Below are positions 1-9,335 of a DNA stretch of 64,000 nt, piece after piece; position 1 is the stretch's first letter, and each line of letters opens with the position of its first letter. Source of the DNA: Fluviicola sp. (lineage in GTDB: Bacteria; Bacteroidota; Bacteroidia; Flavobacteriales_D; Crocinitomicaceae); the NCBI RefSeq assembly GCF_029266855.1, contig NZ_JAQSWB010000001.1, forward strand, positions 310,001 to 374,000, in the 5' to 3' direction. The notes beneath the pieces are model-generated. The model saw only the letters and a list, made by a program, of their open reading frames with translations, searched no databases and had not been told where the DNA came from. The position numbers were made by a program, and so were the translations under genes.

Positions 1-1821
1 ACAGAAATGATAATCATTGTATTGAGGACCTGGCTGATTTACGTTTACACCTTGGTTATCTGTTAAAAGCGGTAGACTCGGAATAGGCTCCTGGATCGCA
101 TAAATAGAATCCATGTCCATATAACACTCATCATCGCGCTCGTGTTGTACCCAATAAGTTCCTGTTGCGGAAATGGTATTCACCGGATTTTGGCTTCCGT
201 CATACCAGGTATTTGTATAACTCGGCCCGAAATGCGGGAAAGTAAGTGTGTGATAAAATAAATTGGCACTGGTACAAAAGTGAACGGTATCACCGATAAC
301 AGTGACATACTGGGCAGCTTCTTCTGCGTGAATATATCCTGCTAGTGAATCCGCGGTCGGTAAGCTGTAATAATTATAATTCCCGTAACTCGCATTCACC
401 TGGTTGGTTAAAAAGGAATTCCGGCTTTGGTCACCCGCCAAAAAAACATGGAAAGGTTCCATTCCGATGAACGGGTTGAAAGTAAAGTTGTTGTATCCGA
501 GGGCTGCTGCACCCGGAATAAAGTTCAGATCTGCGGTATAACTTCCGCAAAGTAAAGGTTGGTCCGCTTGTCTCACCGCAACTCCTTTTCCCTCATCATC
601 CAGCTTACTCCCGAAGTGTTTGATATAGAGCCGTGAGCCGCTGTTCGATACTTTTAAAAGATAAGGGTCTTTGAATCCGATGGAATTGAATAGGGTTTCG
701 CTGCTGTCCTGGATTTGGGACAGATCACATTTGAAATAACCGGTTACAAAGATATTATTGGCCGGATCGATGGAAAGTGCTTTGGCGGAAAGCTCATTCG
801 CCGAACCTAATGTATGACTCCAGGAGTATTGACCTGTATTACTTGTCTTTAAAACGAAGATTTGTTTCTCATAGGGATTCTGGATAGAATTACTTCCGTT
901 TTGGTCGTAATAAAGCATGTTTCCTAAAAAGTCTCCGGCAACAATAGGCTCACCACTCAGGTTCACTTCCACATCATAAGGCAGGGTATACCCGGCTTTC
1001 ATCAGGTGAAAAAACTGAACTTGCCCGGCCGGATTCAATTTACAAAGGAACCCGACGTTCATTCCGTTGTTATTATAAGTATTGGAAGCGAAGTTCAGTG
1101 TGTCGGAAAACTGTCCGGTAAAGAAGATATTATTTTGTGCATCTGTAGCAACTGAAAGTCCCCGGTCATCATAATCCGCATAGCCGCTTAGTGACCAAAG
1201 CGGAGTACCTCCCGGGTTATACTTTGCAATAAACAAATCGAATGAAGCATTGGCGCTGGTAAAAGTATTTGCCCCGATTGTGGCAGTTCCCTGGTATTCA
1301 CCGGTTAGTATAATATTATTTAAGTTGTCAATGGTAAGTTTGTAGGGATTGTCCGGTGAACTCCCGCCTTCCTTTCTGGCCCAGAGTACATTTCCTGCAG
1401 GATCTAGTTTTACGATGAAAATATCCTTTGAGTTTGAATTGGAAACCAGTGTGGTGCTCCCGAAAGTAACGCTTCCGAAGAACTGGCCGGTAACTACAAT
1501 GTTTTGATCAGGTCCGACAGCCAGGTCAATTGCCCTGTCAGCAGCCAGTCCGCCGAATTGGTTTGTCCAGATTACTGCTCCTGTAGAAGAGTATTTGGTA
1601 ATATATGCATCTGTATTTCCCTGTGTTCCGGAAAACGAACTTGTCGGACTAAAGGATGTTTGTCCCGAGAAATACCCCGCAACATAGGATTCATTTAAGC
1701 TGTTGACTTCAATGTCAACTGCTTCATTTGTTGTTTGGCTGAACGTACTCGCACCCCAGGTTTGTCCCCTGGAATTGGAGAGAAACAGTGTACAGCAGAT
1801 TATACTCACAAGTAGTTTCAT
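1..1821 (-). CDS. SBBP (beta-propeller) repeat surface protein, N-terminal part; C-terminus lies beyond window start
   Basis: Reverse strand reads MKLLVSIICCTLFLSNSRGQTWGASTFSQTTNEAVDIEVNSLNESYVAGYFSGQTSF..., a signal peptide followed by repeated 'G..D..I.V.GQF.G...FG' blades; start ATG = complement of 1819-1821; not in ORF track because truncated. Confidence 0.8.
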   Translation of the reverse strand, partial: MKLLVSIICCTLFLSNSRGQTWGASTFSQTTNEAVDIEVNSLNESYVAGYFSGQTSFSPTSSFSGTQGNTDAYITKYSSTGAVIWTNQFGGLAADRAIDLAVGPDQNIVVTGQFFGSVTFGSTTLVSNSNSKDIFIVKLDPAGNVLWARKEGGSSPDNPYKLTIDNLNNIILTGEYQGTATIGANTFTSANASFDLFIAKYNPGGTPLWSLSGYADYDDRGLSVATDAQNNIFFTGQFSDTLNFASNTYNNNGMNVGFLCKLNPAGQVQFFHLMKAGYTLPYDVEVNLSGEPIVAGDFLGNMLYYDQNGSNSIQNPYEKQIFVLKTSNTGQYSWSHTLGSANELSAKALSIDPANNIFVTGYFKCDLSQIQDSSETLFNSIGFKDPYLLKVSNSGSRLYIKHFGSKLDDEGKGVAVRQADQPLLCGSYTADLNFIPGAAALGYNNFTFNPFIGMEPFHVFLAGDQSRNSFLTNQVNASYGNYNYYSLPTADSLAGYIHAEEAAQYVTVIGDTVHFCTSANLFYHTLTFPHFGPSYTNTWYDGSQNPVNTISATGTYWVQHERDDECYMDMDSIYAIQEPIPSLPLLTDNQGVNVNQPGPQYNDYHFC

Positions 1822-2274
1822 CAATGGGTGTCAGATATTGATTTCTAAGGTAAAGCTATAATCTGTGCAAACCAAAAATGGAATTGAAACTTAACGAATC
1901 CGTTCATTCTTGTTTAAATGCAGACCAAAGCACCTTAGAAATGCCTGTTATGAAAAGTAGACGACGTAAAGGAGAAAAAAGTTTGTTCGGATCATATTAA
2001 AAATACTTTTCACATGAAAAATGGGTTTCAACCGGATCATTATTTTCCAATAGGAGTGATGTCTCCCATTGCTGGGCGGAACATAATAAAGGAAGGATAA
2101 ATAGAAGAATTTGGAATAGAAGAGGTTTTATTTCAGTTTTTCTTTTTGATACACCGTTTATTGAATGGTTGTAAAAAAATGGAGAAACAACCCGAAAGCA
2201 AAATGGAGAAATGCTCTGTCAGCTTGAATAATAGGCTTAGTCTGCTTGCTAATTTGTTTTGTGAAAATTTCAAT

Positions 2275-2288
2275 CAATTGTACAATTG
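2275..2288. promoter_or_regulatory. perfect 14-bp palindrome CAATTGTACAATTG, candidate operator
   Basis: Sequence equals its reverse complement; ~76 bp upstream of a TACTTTTG box. Confidence 0.3.
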
Positions 2289-2363
2289 ACGCGTTAATTT
2301 TGCTTAAACGTGAAATTTAGTTGTAAATTAAATACCATGGCATATAAATGCATTTGTAGTATG

Positions 2364-2371
2364 TACTTTTG
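2364..2371 (+). promoter_or_regulatory. Bacteroidota-type -7 box (TAnnTTTG: TACTTTTG)
   Basis: TACTTTTG 24 nt upstream of ATG 2395. Confidence 0.45.
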
Positions 2372-2394
2372 CCCCTTCATTTAAAAAACCCACA

Positions 2395-3453
2395 ATGCGT
2401 AAGAGTACAAGTTTAGTGCAACTAACCTTTCTAACATTTCTATTTTCTCTACTCACATCTATTCAGGCGAATGCACAATGTTCCGTTGTTTCTACATTAG
2501 GATATGTTGTAAATGTCACCATAACCCCCAAAACAATCGTAGTGAGTTCTGCCAACTGTCCTTGGGGATATAATTACAATGTCAATTTTGACTATAACAT
2601 CAGTATTACGGGACCAAACGCAACTTCTTTGTATACTCTTCAGGCAAAAATATATTGTGTGAACGGACAAATGAATGGTGCGTATGCCTTGCCTCTGAAT
2701 GGTGGTTCCGGAAATGCTGTGACAACTACCAATCCGAGTATTCCGCATAACGGATCTGCTTATGGATACTCTGCGCCCTATGTAAATTGTACGAATGCAA
2801 CGGTTGCAACAATGAATTGCAATACGATTGATATCGTTGTTCATGGTCCCGGAATTCCTTACCAGGTCATTCATTGCAATACGATTTCGGTTTTACCTGT
2901 AGAATTCTTGTATTTCGACGGAGAGAAAAAGAACGAGGGTAATCTCTTGACCTGGGCCGTAGAATCTGAAAGCAGAAATGATTATTTCACGATCGAAACA
3001 AGTGCAGATGGAATAAACTGGCAAGAATTAACAAAGGTAAAAGGAGCGGTCAACTCAACTGAAGCCAAAACCTATACATTCCTGGATACAAAAAACACAC
3101 GTGAGTCGATTTACTATAAATTAAGTCAGACAGACCTGGATGGAACGAGAAATGAATTGGCGTTGAAATACATCCCGGTAAATGAGTCTGATTTTGAACT
3201 ATACCCTAATCCAAGCTCGGATAGCAAAGTTCACCTTACATTCTCCGGTAACTCCGAAACGTCATCTGCCCTGGTCTTAAGAAATGAAGTGGGACAGGTA
3301 GTATTACAACAAAGTCTGGAGCCGGCTTCGAAATCAGGAAAAACATCATTTTACAATACAGATCTTGATTTGGGGCAACCGGCGGGAATCTACCTGCTTG
3401 AAGTACATTCAGGTGACCAGTTAATAAATCGTTCGAAATTGGTAATTCGATAA
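2395..3453 (+). CDS. secreted protein with T9SS type A C-terminal sorting domain
   Basis: Signal peptide; 'LPVEFLYFDGEKKNEGNLLTWAVESESRNDYFTIETSADG..W' module followed by 'ELYPNPSSDSKVHLTF...GIYLLEVHSGDQLINRSKLVIR' T9SS CTD. Confidence 0.85.
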   Translation: MRKSTSLVQLTFLTFLFSLLTSIQANAQCSVVSTLGYVVNVTITPKTIVVSSANCPWGYNYNVNFDYNISITGPNATSLYTLQAKIYCVNGQMNGAYALPLNGGSGNAVTTTNPSIPHNGSAYGYSAPYVNCTNATVATMNCNTIDIVVHGPGIPYQVIHCNTISVLPVEFLYFDGEKKNEGNLLTWAVESESRNDYFTIETSADGINWQELTKVKGAVNSTEAKTYTFLDTKNTRESIYYKLSQTDLDGTRNELALKYIPVNESDFELYPNPSSDSKVHLTFSGNSETSSALVLRNEVGQVVLQQSLEPASKSGKTSFYNTDLDLGQPAGIYLLEVHSGDQLINRSKLVIR

Positions 3454-3470
3454 CAAAGTTATGATTATGT

Positions 3471-3546
3471 ATAATTGAAGCATAATTGAAGCATAATTGA
3501 AGCATAATTGAAGCATAATTGAAGCATAATTGAAGCATAAATAAAG
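3471..3546. repeat. 11-bp tandem repeat (CATAATTGAAG), five perfect full copies plus partial/degenerate ends
   Basis: cataattgaag at 3481, 3492, 3503, 3514 and 3525; leading 10-nt copy at 3471; degenerate cataaataaag at 3536. Confidence 0.95.
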
Positions 3547-3672
3547 CATAGATATAGCGACGTTTGTATACATATTTAACAGCTAAGAAGTATATTTAAC
3601 TGCTAATGACCAAGCGCTAATAACTCTTGCCTGATGCCTGTCCACTGGTAACTAATAACTAACTTCGTCCTG

Positions 3673-4542
3673 ATGAAAGAGAAAGCAATAGTTCTGTGGT
3701 CGGGCGGGAAGGATTGTAATCTTGCTTTGCAATTGGCAAAAGAAGCAGGATACGAGCTTGTTGCTTTGGTAACCTTTTATTCAAAATCAACTGAATTCAG
3801 AGCGCATGCCCGTGAACTGATGGACCTGCAGTCCAAATCCTTGGGGATTCCTCAGCTGTTGCTGGAAATTGAGGAACCCTTTGCCGAGAATTATGAACTT
3901 CAATTATCTAAGTTAAAAGATCAGTTGGCTATTCAAGTAGCAGTTTCAGGGGATATTTCGGAAGTACACGGGAATTCCAACTGGATCAGCGATCGTGCTG
4001 CAGCCGTTGGGATGAACGTTTTTCTTCCCTTATGGAAGATGGAAAGAATGAATGTTCTGGATCTTTTGCTGAAGTTCAATTTTGAGGTGGTCATAACCAT
4101 GGTGAAATCAACTCACCTGGATAAAAAGTTCCTTGGAAGAAAAATTAACCCGGAACTGATAGAAGAATTCAAAACACTGGAAAAAGAAAACGGACTGGAT
4201 CTTTGCGGGGAACAGGGAGAATATCACACCATGGTTCTCAACGGACCTTCGTACCGTTCACCGGTCTCCTTGAATAATTTCTCCATCGTTCAGCACGAAG
4301 ATCTGATTCATTTATCCGAATTGGAAATAACATTAAATGGAGAGTATAAGGTCCCGGTACTGGAAAAACAGAAACAATGTGTCCAGTGTGGTGTCCCGTT
4401 TTCCTGTTATACAAAAGCATGCTGGTGCAGCGAACTCCCGATGATCATGCCAATGGAAAATATCACGGATTGCTTATGTCCCACCTGTTTGAAATCAGCA
4501 ATAAATAAAAAACTGATTGAAAACAACCTGGATCCCATTTAA
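3673..4542 (+). CDS. Dph6-related ATP pyrophosphatase with C-terminal Cys-rich CWC domain
   Basis: N-terminal 'KAIVLWSGGKDCNLALQLA' PP-loop (SGGKD), 'CGEQGEYHTMV' of the Dph6/MJ0570 family; C-terminal 'CVQCGVPFSC..KACWCSELP...CLCPTC'. Confidence 0.8.
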   Translation: MKEKAIVLWSGGKDCNLALQLAKEAGYELVALVTFYSKSTEFRAHARELMDLQSKSLGIPQLLLEIEEPFAENYELQLSKLKDQLAIQVAVSGDISEVHGNSNWISDRAAAVGMNVFLPLWKMERMNVLDLLLKFNFEVVITMVKSTHLDKKFLGRKINPELIEEFKTLEKENGLDLCGEQGEYHTMVLNGPSYRSPVSLNNFSIVQHEDLIHLSELEITLNGEYKVPVLEKQKQCVQCGVPFSCYTKACWCSELPMIMPMENITDCLCPTCLKSAINKKLIENNLDPI

Positions 4543-4549
4543 AATATTT

Positions 4550-4710
4550 AGTCTCCAGTCTTCCGTCTTCAGTCTCCAGTCTCCAGTCTTCCGTCTTCAG
4601 TCTCCAGTCTCCAGTCTTCCGTCTCCAGTCTCTAGTCTCTAGTCTCTAGTCTTCCGTCTCCAGTCTCCAGTCTCTAGTCTTCCGTCTCCAGTCTTCAGTC
4701 TCCCGTCTCT
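4550..4710. repeat. 7-bp tandem array, 23 in-register copies of [AC]GTCT[CT][CT]
   Basis: Read unit by unit: 23 consecutive heptads with no indels. Confidence 0.95.
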
Positions 4711-4774
4711 AGTCCTAACATCCTAAAGTCCTAATATCCTAACATCCTGAAGTCCTAACATCCTAATATCCAGC
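4711..4774. repeat. 8-bp tandem array ([agt/cat/tat]CCTAA-type), about 8 copies, directly abutting the 7-bp array
   Basis: agtcctaa catcctaa agtcctaa tatcctaa catcctga agtcctaa catcctaa tatccagc. Confidence 0.9.
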
Positions 4775-4848
4775 CCCTCTAAACTCCCTAAAAAGCATTA
4801 ATTAACAATTACTTCTATTTTTATTAACAATTATCCGAAAAAAGGTCA

Positions 4849-4856
4849 TATCTTTG
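4849..4856 (+). promoter_or_regulatory. -7 box TATCTTTG upstream of DEAD-box helicase
   Basis: TAnnTTTG 22 nt upstream of ATG; preceded by two direct repeats attaacaatta (4801-4811, 4823-4833). Confidence 0.55.
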
Positions 4857-4878
4857 CAGCCAATTTTAGATTTATTTT

Positions 4879-6882
4879 ATGACCTTTAAAGAACTCGGGT
4901 TACGAGTTGAGGTTCTGCAGTCGATAGAAGCAATGGGTTTTGCAGAACCAACTCCGATCCAACAAAGTGCGATACCGCACTTATTGAATGATGAAAGCGA
5001 TTTTGTCGGACTCGCACAAACAGGGACAGGGAAAACAGCGGCATTTGGTTTACCGCTTATCCACAAAGTTACAGACCGACCTACCGAAACACAAGGACTA
5101 ATCATCGCACCGACGCGTGAATTGTGTTTACAAATCTCCAAAGACTTAGAAGCATTTGCTCAGTTTGATCGTCAGATTAAAGTAGTTGCCGTATACGGTG
5201 GTACTGATATCCGCAAACAAATGAGCGATATTAAGCGTGGCGCAACAATCGTTGTAGCAACTCCTGGGCGTTTGGTTGATTTGATCAATCGTAAAGCAAT
5301 CAACTTGAAAACAGTTGAAACAGTAGTGCTTGACGAAGCAGATGAAATGCTGAATATGGGCTTCAAAGAAGACATTGATGCAATTTTAAATGCTACTCCT
5401 GATACAAAGAATGTATGGTTGTTTTCAGCTACAATGCCAAAAGAAGTGGCTGCGATTGCTAAAAATTACATGACAGATCCTTTGGAAGTTGCCATGGGCC
5501 ACAAAAATCAAAGTAACGAAAACATTGAGCACATTTACTATACGGTAAAAGAGCGTGATCGTTATGACGCATTGAAAAGATTAATCGACGCTAGTCCGGA
5601 TATCTTCGGATTGGTTTTCTGTCGTACACGTAATGAAACGGCTACTGTTGCTGAGAAATTGGCAAAAGAAGGATACAGCGCTGAACCGTTGCACGGAGAT
5701 TTATCTCAGGCAATGCGTGATCGTGTAATGGATCGTTTCCGTGAGCGTTCAATCCAGTTATTGGTTGCAACTGACGTTGCGGCTCGTGGAATTGACGTAG
5801 ACAATATTACTCACGTGATCAATTACAACTTACCGGATGATATCGAGAACTACACGCACCGTTCAGGTCGTACAGCTCGTGCCGGAAAACAAGGTAAGTC
5901 ATTGGTGTTGATCAATACACGTGAAAACTTTAAGATCAAAGCAATCGAACGTCAGATTCGTACGACGTTTAAAGCTGCTTTGATTCCTGAAGCTTCTGAG
6001 ATCTGTGGAATTCAATTGAACAAATTGATTTCTAAAGTAAAAGAGATCGAAGTAAAAGAAAATGACATCGCTCCTTTCTTGCCTGCAATTATGGCAGACT
6101 TCGAGGACTTGTCAAAAGAAGAAGTGATCAAAAAATTCATCTCTGCAGAATTCAACCGATTCATCGAATATTATGATCGTGCCGGTGATTTGAACGTGAG
6201 CGCCGGAAGAGGTGACCGTGAAGATCGCAAGGACAGAAAAGGTGATGATCGTTTTGACCGCAAGGATCGTTTCGAAAGAGGTGAAAGAAGCGAACGCGCT
6301 CCTAGAGCAGATCGCGGTGATAACGCTAACAGAACTCGTTTCTTTGTGAGTCTTGGAAAACGCGATGGATTGAACCCTGGTGGTTTATTGCGTGTGATCT
6401 GTGATTCAACAGGATTGAACAGTGGTTCTATTGGTCGTATCGACGTAATGCCGAACTTCTCTTTCTTTGAAGCAGATAAAACGGATGAAGCAGCTATTTT
6501 ATCAAAAGTAAATGGTGCAGATTACGAAGGAAACAGCGTAAGTGTTGAAATCACTCAGAAAAAAGAAGGTTCTGATCGCAGAAGCAGTGGAGGCGGAGAA
6601 CGTCGTTCATTCGGTGATCGCGACCGTTCTTCAGGAAGCTCGGATCGTCGTTCAGGCGGTGGAGGTTTCAGAGGTGGTAACTCCAGCTACGGAAAATCCG
6701 AAGGAGGAAGCAGCGAACGCAGAAGCGGTGGAGACCGTGAACGCAAAAGCGGATTCTCCGGGAATAAATCCTATGGTACTCCATCCGGAGGTTCGGGATC
6801 AGCAAGAAGAGAAGGAGGATCAGATCGTCGTTCATCATCTTCAACTGGTAGAAAATTCAGCTCAAACAGCTATAGTAAATAA
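4879..6882 (+). CDS. deaD: DEAD-box ATP-dependent RNA helicase with DbpA-type RNA-binding domain and RG/RS-rich tail
   Basis: AQTGTGKTAAF, PTREL, TPGR, VLDEADEM, SATMP, HRSGRTARAG; C-terminal 'RFFVSLGKRDGLNPGGLLRVICDSTGLNSGSIGRIDV' DbpA-like domain. Confidence 0.95.
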   Translation: MTFKELGLRVEVLQSIEAMGFAEPTPIQQSAIPHLLNDESDFVGLAQTGTGKTAAFGLPLIHKVTDRPTETQGLIIAPTRELCLQISKDLEAFAQFDRQIKVVAVYGGTDIRKQMSDIKRGATIVVATPGRLVDLINRKAINLKTVETVVLDEADEMLNMGFKEDIDAILNATPDTKNVWLFSATMPKEVAAIAKNYMTDPLEVAMGHKNQSNENIEHIYYTVKERDRYDALKRLIDASPDIFGLVFCRTRNETATVAEKLAKEGYSAEPLHGDLSQAMRDRVMDRFRERSIQLLVATDVAARGIDVDNITHVINYNLPDDIENYTHRSGRTARAGKQGKSLVLINTRENFKIKAIERQIRTTFKAALIPEASEICGIQLNKLISKVKEIEVKENDIAPFLPAIMADFEDLSKEEVIKKFISAEFNRFIEYYDRAGDLNVSAGRGDREDRKDRKGDDRFDRKDRFERGERSERAPRADRGDNANRTRFFVSLGKRDGLNPGGLLRVICDSTGLNSGSIGRIDVMPNFSFFEADKTDEAAILSKVNGADYEGNSVSVEITQKKEGSDRRSSGGGERRSFGDRDRSSGSSDRRSGGGGFRGGNSSYGKSEGGSSERRSGGDRERKSGFSGNKSYGTPSGGSGSARREGGSDRRSSSSTGRKFSSNSYSK

Positions 6883-6902
6883 TTAGTAATTATCAATTGT
6901 TT

Positions 6903-6945
6903 AATTATCAAGCGGGAAAAGATTTAAAATACCCGCTTGATAATT
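6903..6945 (+). terminator. 14-bp stem-loop between helicase and bipA
   Basis: aattatcaagcggg (6903-6916) / cccgcttgataatt (6932-6945). Confidence 0.55.
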
Positions 6946-6972
6946 GATAATTAAAGAATTTATAATTTAAAA

Positions 6973-8772
6973 ATGGAAATTAGAAACATCGCAATTATTG
7001 CACACGTTGACCACGGTAAAACAACATTGGTTGACAAAATGATTGAGGCAGGAAATGTATTAAATGAACGTGATCGTCCGACAGGAGATTTGATCATGGA
7101 CAGTAATGACTTAGAACGCGAACGTGGAATTACCATCGTATCTAAAAACGTTTCCGTTTCTTACAAAGGAACAAAGATCAATATCATCGACACTCCGGGT
7201 CACGCCGACTTTGGTGGAGAGGTAGAACGTGTATTGAACATGGCAGACGGGGTTTGTTTGTTGGTGGACGCTTTTGAAGGTCCGATGCCGCAAACGCGTT
7301 TCGTTTTAGGAAAAGCATTGTCAATGGGACTTAAACCTTTATTGGTAATCAATAAGGTTGACAAAGACAACTGTACTCCTGACGAAGTGCATGAAAAAGT
7401 ATTCGACTTAATGTTCGAATTGGATGCAAACGAAGCACAATTAGAGTTTCCTACAATCTATGGTTCGGCTAAAAATGGCTGGATGTCCACAGACTGGAAA
7501 CAACCTAAAAAAGATATTACAGATTTGTTGGATCAAATTTTGGATTATTTCCCACCTCGTCCTATCGAAGAAGGAAATACACAAATGCTGATCACTTCTT
7601 TGGATTTCTCTACATATGTTGGACGTATCGCTATCGGTCGTTTACACCGTGGAGAATTGAAAGAAAACCAACCGATTGTATTGGCAAAACGCGATGGTTC
7701 TCAAGAGAAACACCGTGTGAAAGAATTATTTGTATTTGACGGAACTGAGCGTCGTAAGGTAGATTCAGTTGCTGCAGGAGACATTTGTGCGGTTACAGGA
7801 ATCGAAGGTTTCGAAATCGGTGATGTAATCTGTGATTTTGAAAACCCGGAACCATTGGCATCTATCAAAATTGATGAGCCGACAATGAACATGTTGTTCT
7901 CTATCAATGATTCACCGTTCTTCGGAAAAGAAGGTAAGAAGGTAACTTCACGCCACATCCAGGAACGTTTGCAGAAAGAGTTGGAGAAAAACCTGGCAAT
8001 GCGTGTTTCTGATACCGATAAAGCAGACAAATGGATCGTTGCCGGTCGTGGTGTATTGCACTTATCTGTATTGATCGAAACAATGCGTCGTGAAGGATAT
8101 GAATTACAAGTTGGTCAGCCACAAGTAATCATCAAAGAAATCGACGGAGTTAAATGTGAGCCGGTTGAAGAATTGACAATCGATTTACCGGAAGAGTTTT
8201 CAGGAACTGCTGTTGAAGCGGTAACAAAACGTAAAGGTGAAATGACCAATATGGAACCGAAAGGAGCTCGTATGATCATTCAATTCCAAATCCCGTCTCG
8301 TGGAATCATTGGTTTACGTAACTACTTGTTGACACAAACTGCGGGTGAAGCAATTATGACTCACCGTTTCTTAGAATATCAGCCATACAGAGGAGATATT
8401 CCAGGACGTCAAAACGGATCTATGATCTCATTGGAGCAGGGAACATCCATTCCATTCTCATTGAATAACTTGCAGGACCGTGGTAAATTCTTCATTAATC
8501 CGAATGAAAATATTTACGAAGGACAAGTTATCGGTGAAAACTCACGTGCAGGAGATCTGTGTGTGAACGTAACGAAGACAAAGAAAATGTCGAACATGCG
8601 TTCATCAGGAGCAGACGAGAAAGTTCGTTTGGCACCGGCAAAGATCTTCTCTTTGGAAGAATGTCTGGAATACATCCAGGGAGATGAATATGTAGAAGTA
8701 ACTCCTGAAAACTTACGTATCCGTAAAATCTTGTTGAAAGAAAACGAGCGTAAAAGAGGAAGTAAAGCATAG
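6973..8772 (+). CDS. typA: translational GTPase BipA/TypA
   Basis: IAIIAHVDHGKTTLVDKMI, RERGITI, DTPGHADFGGEVERVL, NKVDKD; full-length 599 aa. Confidence 0.97.
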   Translation: MEIRNIAIIAHVDHGKTTLVDKMIEAGNVLNERDRPTGDLIMDSNDLERERGITIVSKNVSVSYKGTKINIIDTPGHADFGGEVERVLNMADGVCLLVDAFEGPMPQTRFVLGKALSMGLKPLLVINKVDKDNCTPDEVHEKVFDLMFELDANEAQLEFPTIYGSAKNGWMSTDWKQPKKDITDLLDQILDYFPPRPIEEGNTQMLITSLDFSTYVGRIAIGRLHRGELKENQPIVLAKRDGSQEKHRVKELFVFDGTERRKVDSVAAGDICAVTGIEGFEIGDVICDFENPEPLASIKIDEPTMNMLFSINDSPFFGKEGKKVTSRHIQERLQKELEKNLAMRVSDTDKADKWIVAGRGVLHLSVLIETMRREGYELQVGQPQVIIKEIDGVKCEPVEELTIDLPEEFSGTAVEAVTKRKGEMTNMEPKGARMIIQFQIPSRGIIGLRNYLLTQTAGEAIMTHRFLEYQPYRGDIPGRQNGSMISLEQGTSIPFSLNNLQDRGKFFINPNENIYEGQVIGENSRAGDLCVNVTKTKKMSNMRSSGADEKVRLAPAKIFSLEECLEYIQGDEYVEVTPENLRIRKILLKENERKRGSKA

Positions 8773-8841
8773 TATGTAGAAGTTACTTTCAACTTCCTCC
8801 CTTGAGGGAGGATTGAGGAGGGTGACATTTCTAACAATATT

Positions 8842-8873
8842 AAAAAGCGAATCCAATCGGATTCGCTTTTTTT
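8842..8873 (+). terminator. Rho-independent-like terminator of typA
   Basis: aaaaagcgaatcc-aatc-ggattcgcttttt plus T-run. Confidence 0.9.
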
Positions 8874-8901
8874 ACGACAAGTCAAAAAATATCCTATCAA
8901 T

Positions 8902-9234
8902 ATGGAACAAAGTGAATTTTTAGAAAAAAATGTATTCAACGGTTTGAAAAAACTGAATGATGGATTCGAAGGGGAAAACATCCCTTTCTTTTCCGAATCG
9001 GATTTCGAAATCGTTTTGGAAAGAGCTGAATATTTCGGAATTGGAATTTATGGAATTGAACCTTGGCTAAATGGTGAAATCTATGATGTGATTACACATG
9101 AAAATTTAAAGAAGAAAGCAACTGATCCCAAATGGTATCAAAAAGCATTTCAAACCTTTAAATCCCGCCAGCCTGGACTTTCCTATTCCGCAACATATAA
9201 AGTTTCGGCTAAACTTTTGGCAAGAGGGATTTAG
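8902..9234 (+). CDS. hypothetical protein
   Basis: 110-aa ORF downstream of a terminator, ATG start, no recognised motif. Confidence 0.65.
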   Translation: MEQSEFLEKNVFNGLKKLNDGFEGENIPFFSESDFEIVLERAEYFGIGIYGIEPWLNGEIYDVITHENLKKKATDPKWYQKAFQTFKSRQPGLSYSATYKVSAKLLARGI

Positions 9235-9274
9235 AAACAAGCAAGAACGCTAACAACTCTTAAAGGAATGGTCG

Positions 9275-9328
9275 AAGGCGAATTTATCAAGGTATGAACT
9301 AATTTTCTGGACTTGATAAATTCGCCTT
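9275..9328. terminator. bidirectional terminator-like 17-bp inverted repeat between convergent genes
   Basis: aaggcgaatttatcaag (9275-9291) / cttgataaattcgcctt (9312-9328). Confidence 0.8.
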
Positions 9329-9335
9329 TTACTTT

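Noticed and set aside
3236-3538. 100-aa - strand ORF with MLQLCFNYAS repeats
   Set aside because: Translation of the 11-bp tandem array plus antisense of a T9SS protein; not a real repeat protein
4550-4774. CRISPR array interpretation of the short tandem repeats
   Set aside because: Contiguous 7/8-bp units without spacers; no cas genes in the window
6542-6886. 114-aa + ORF overlapping the helicase tail
   Set aside because: Out-of-frame reading of the repetitive RG/RS-coding region; the helicase frame is clearly coding
8514-8981. 155-aa antisense ORF over typA 3' end
   Set aside because: Antisense to a well-conserved gene and its terminator; no start context or homology features
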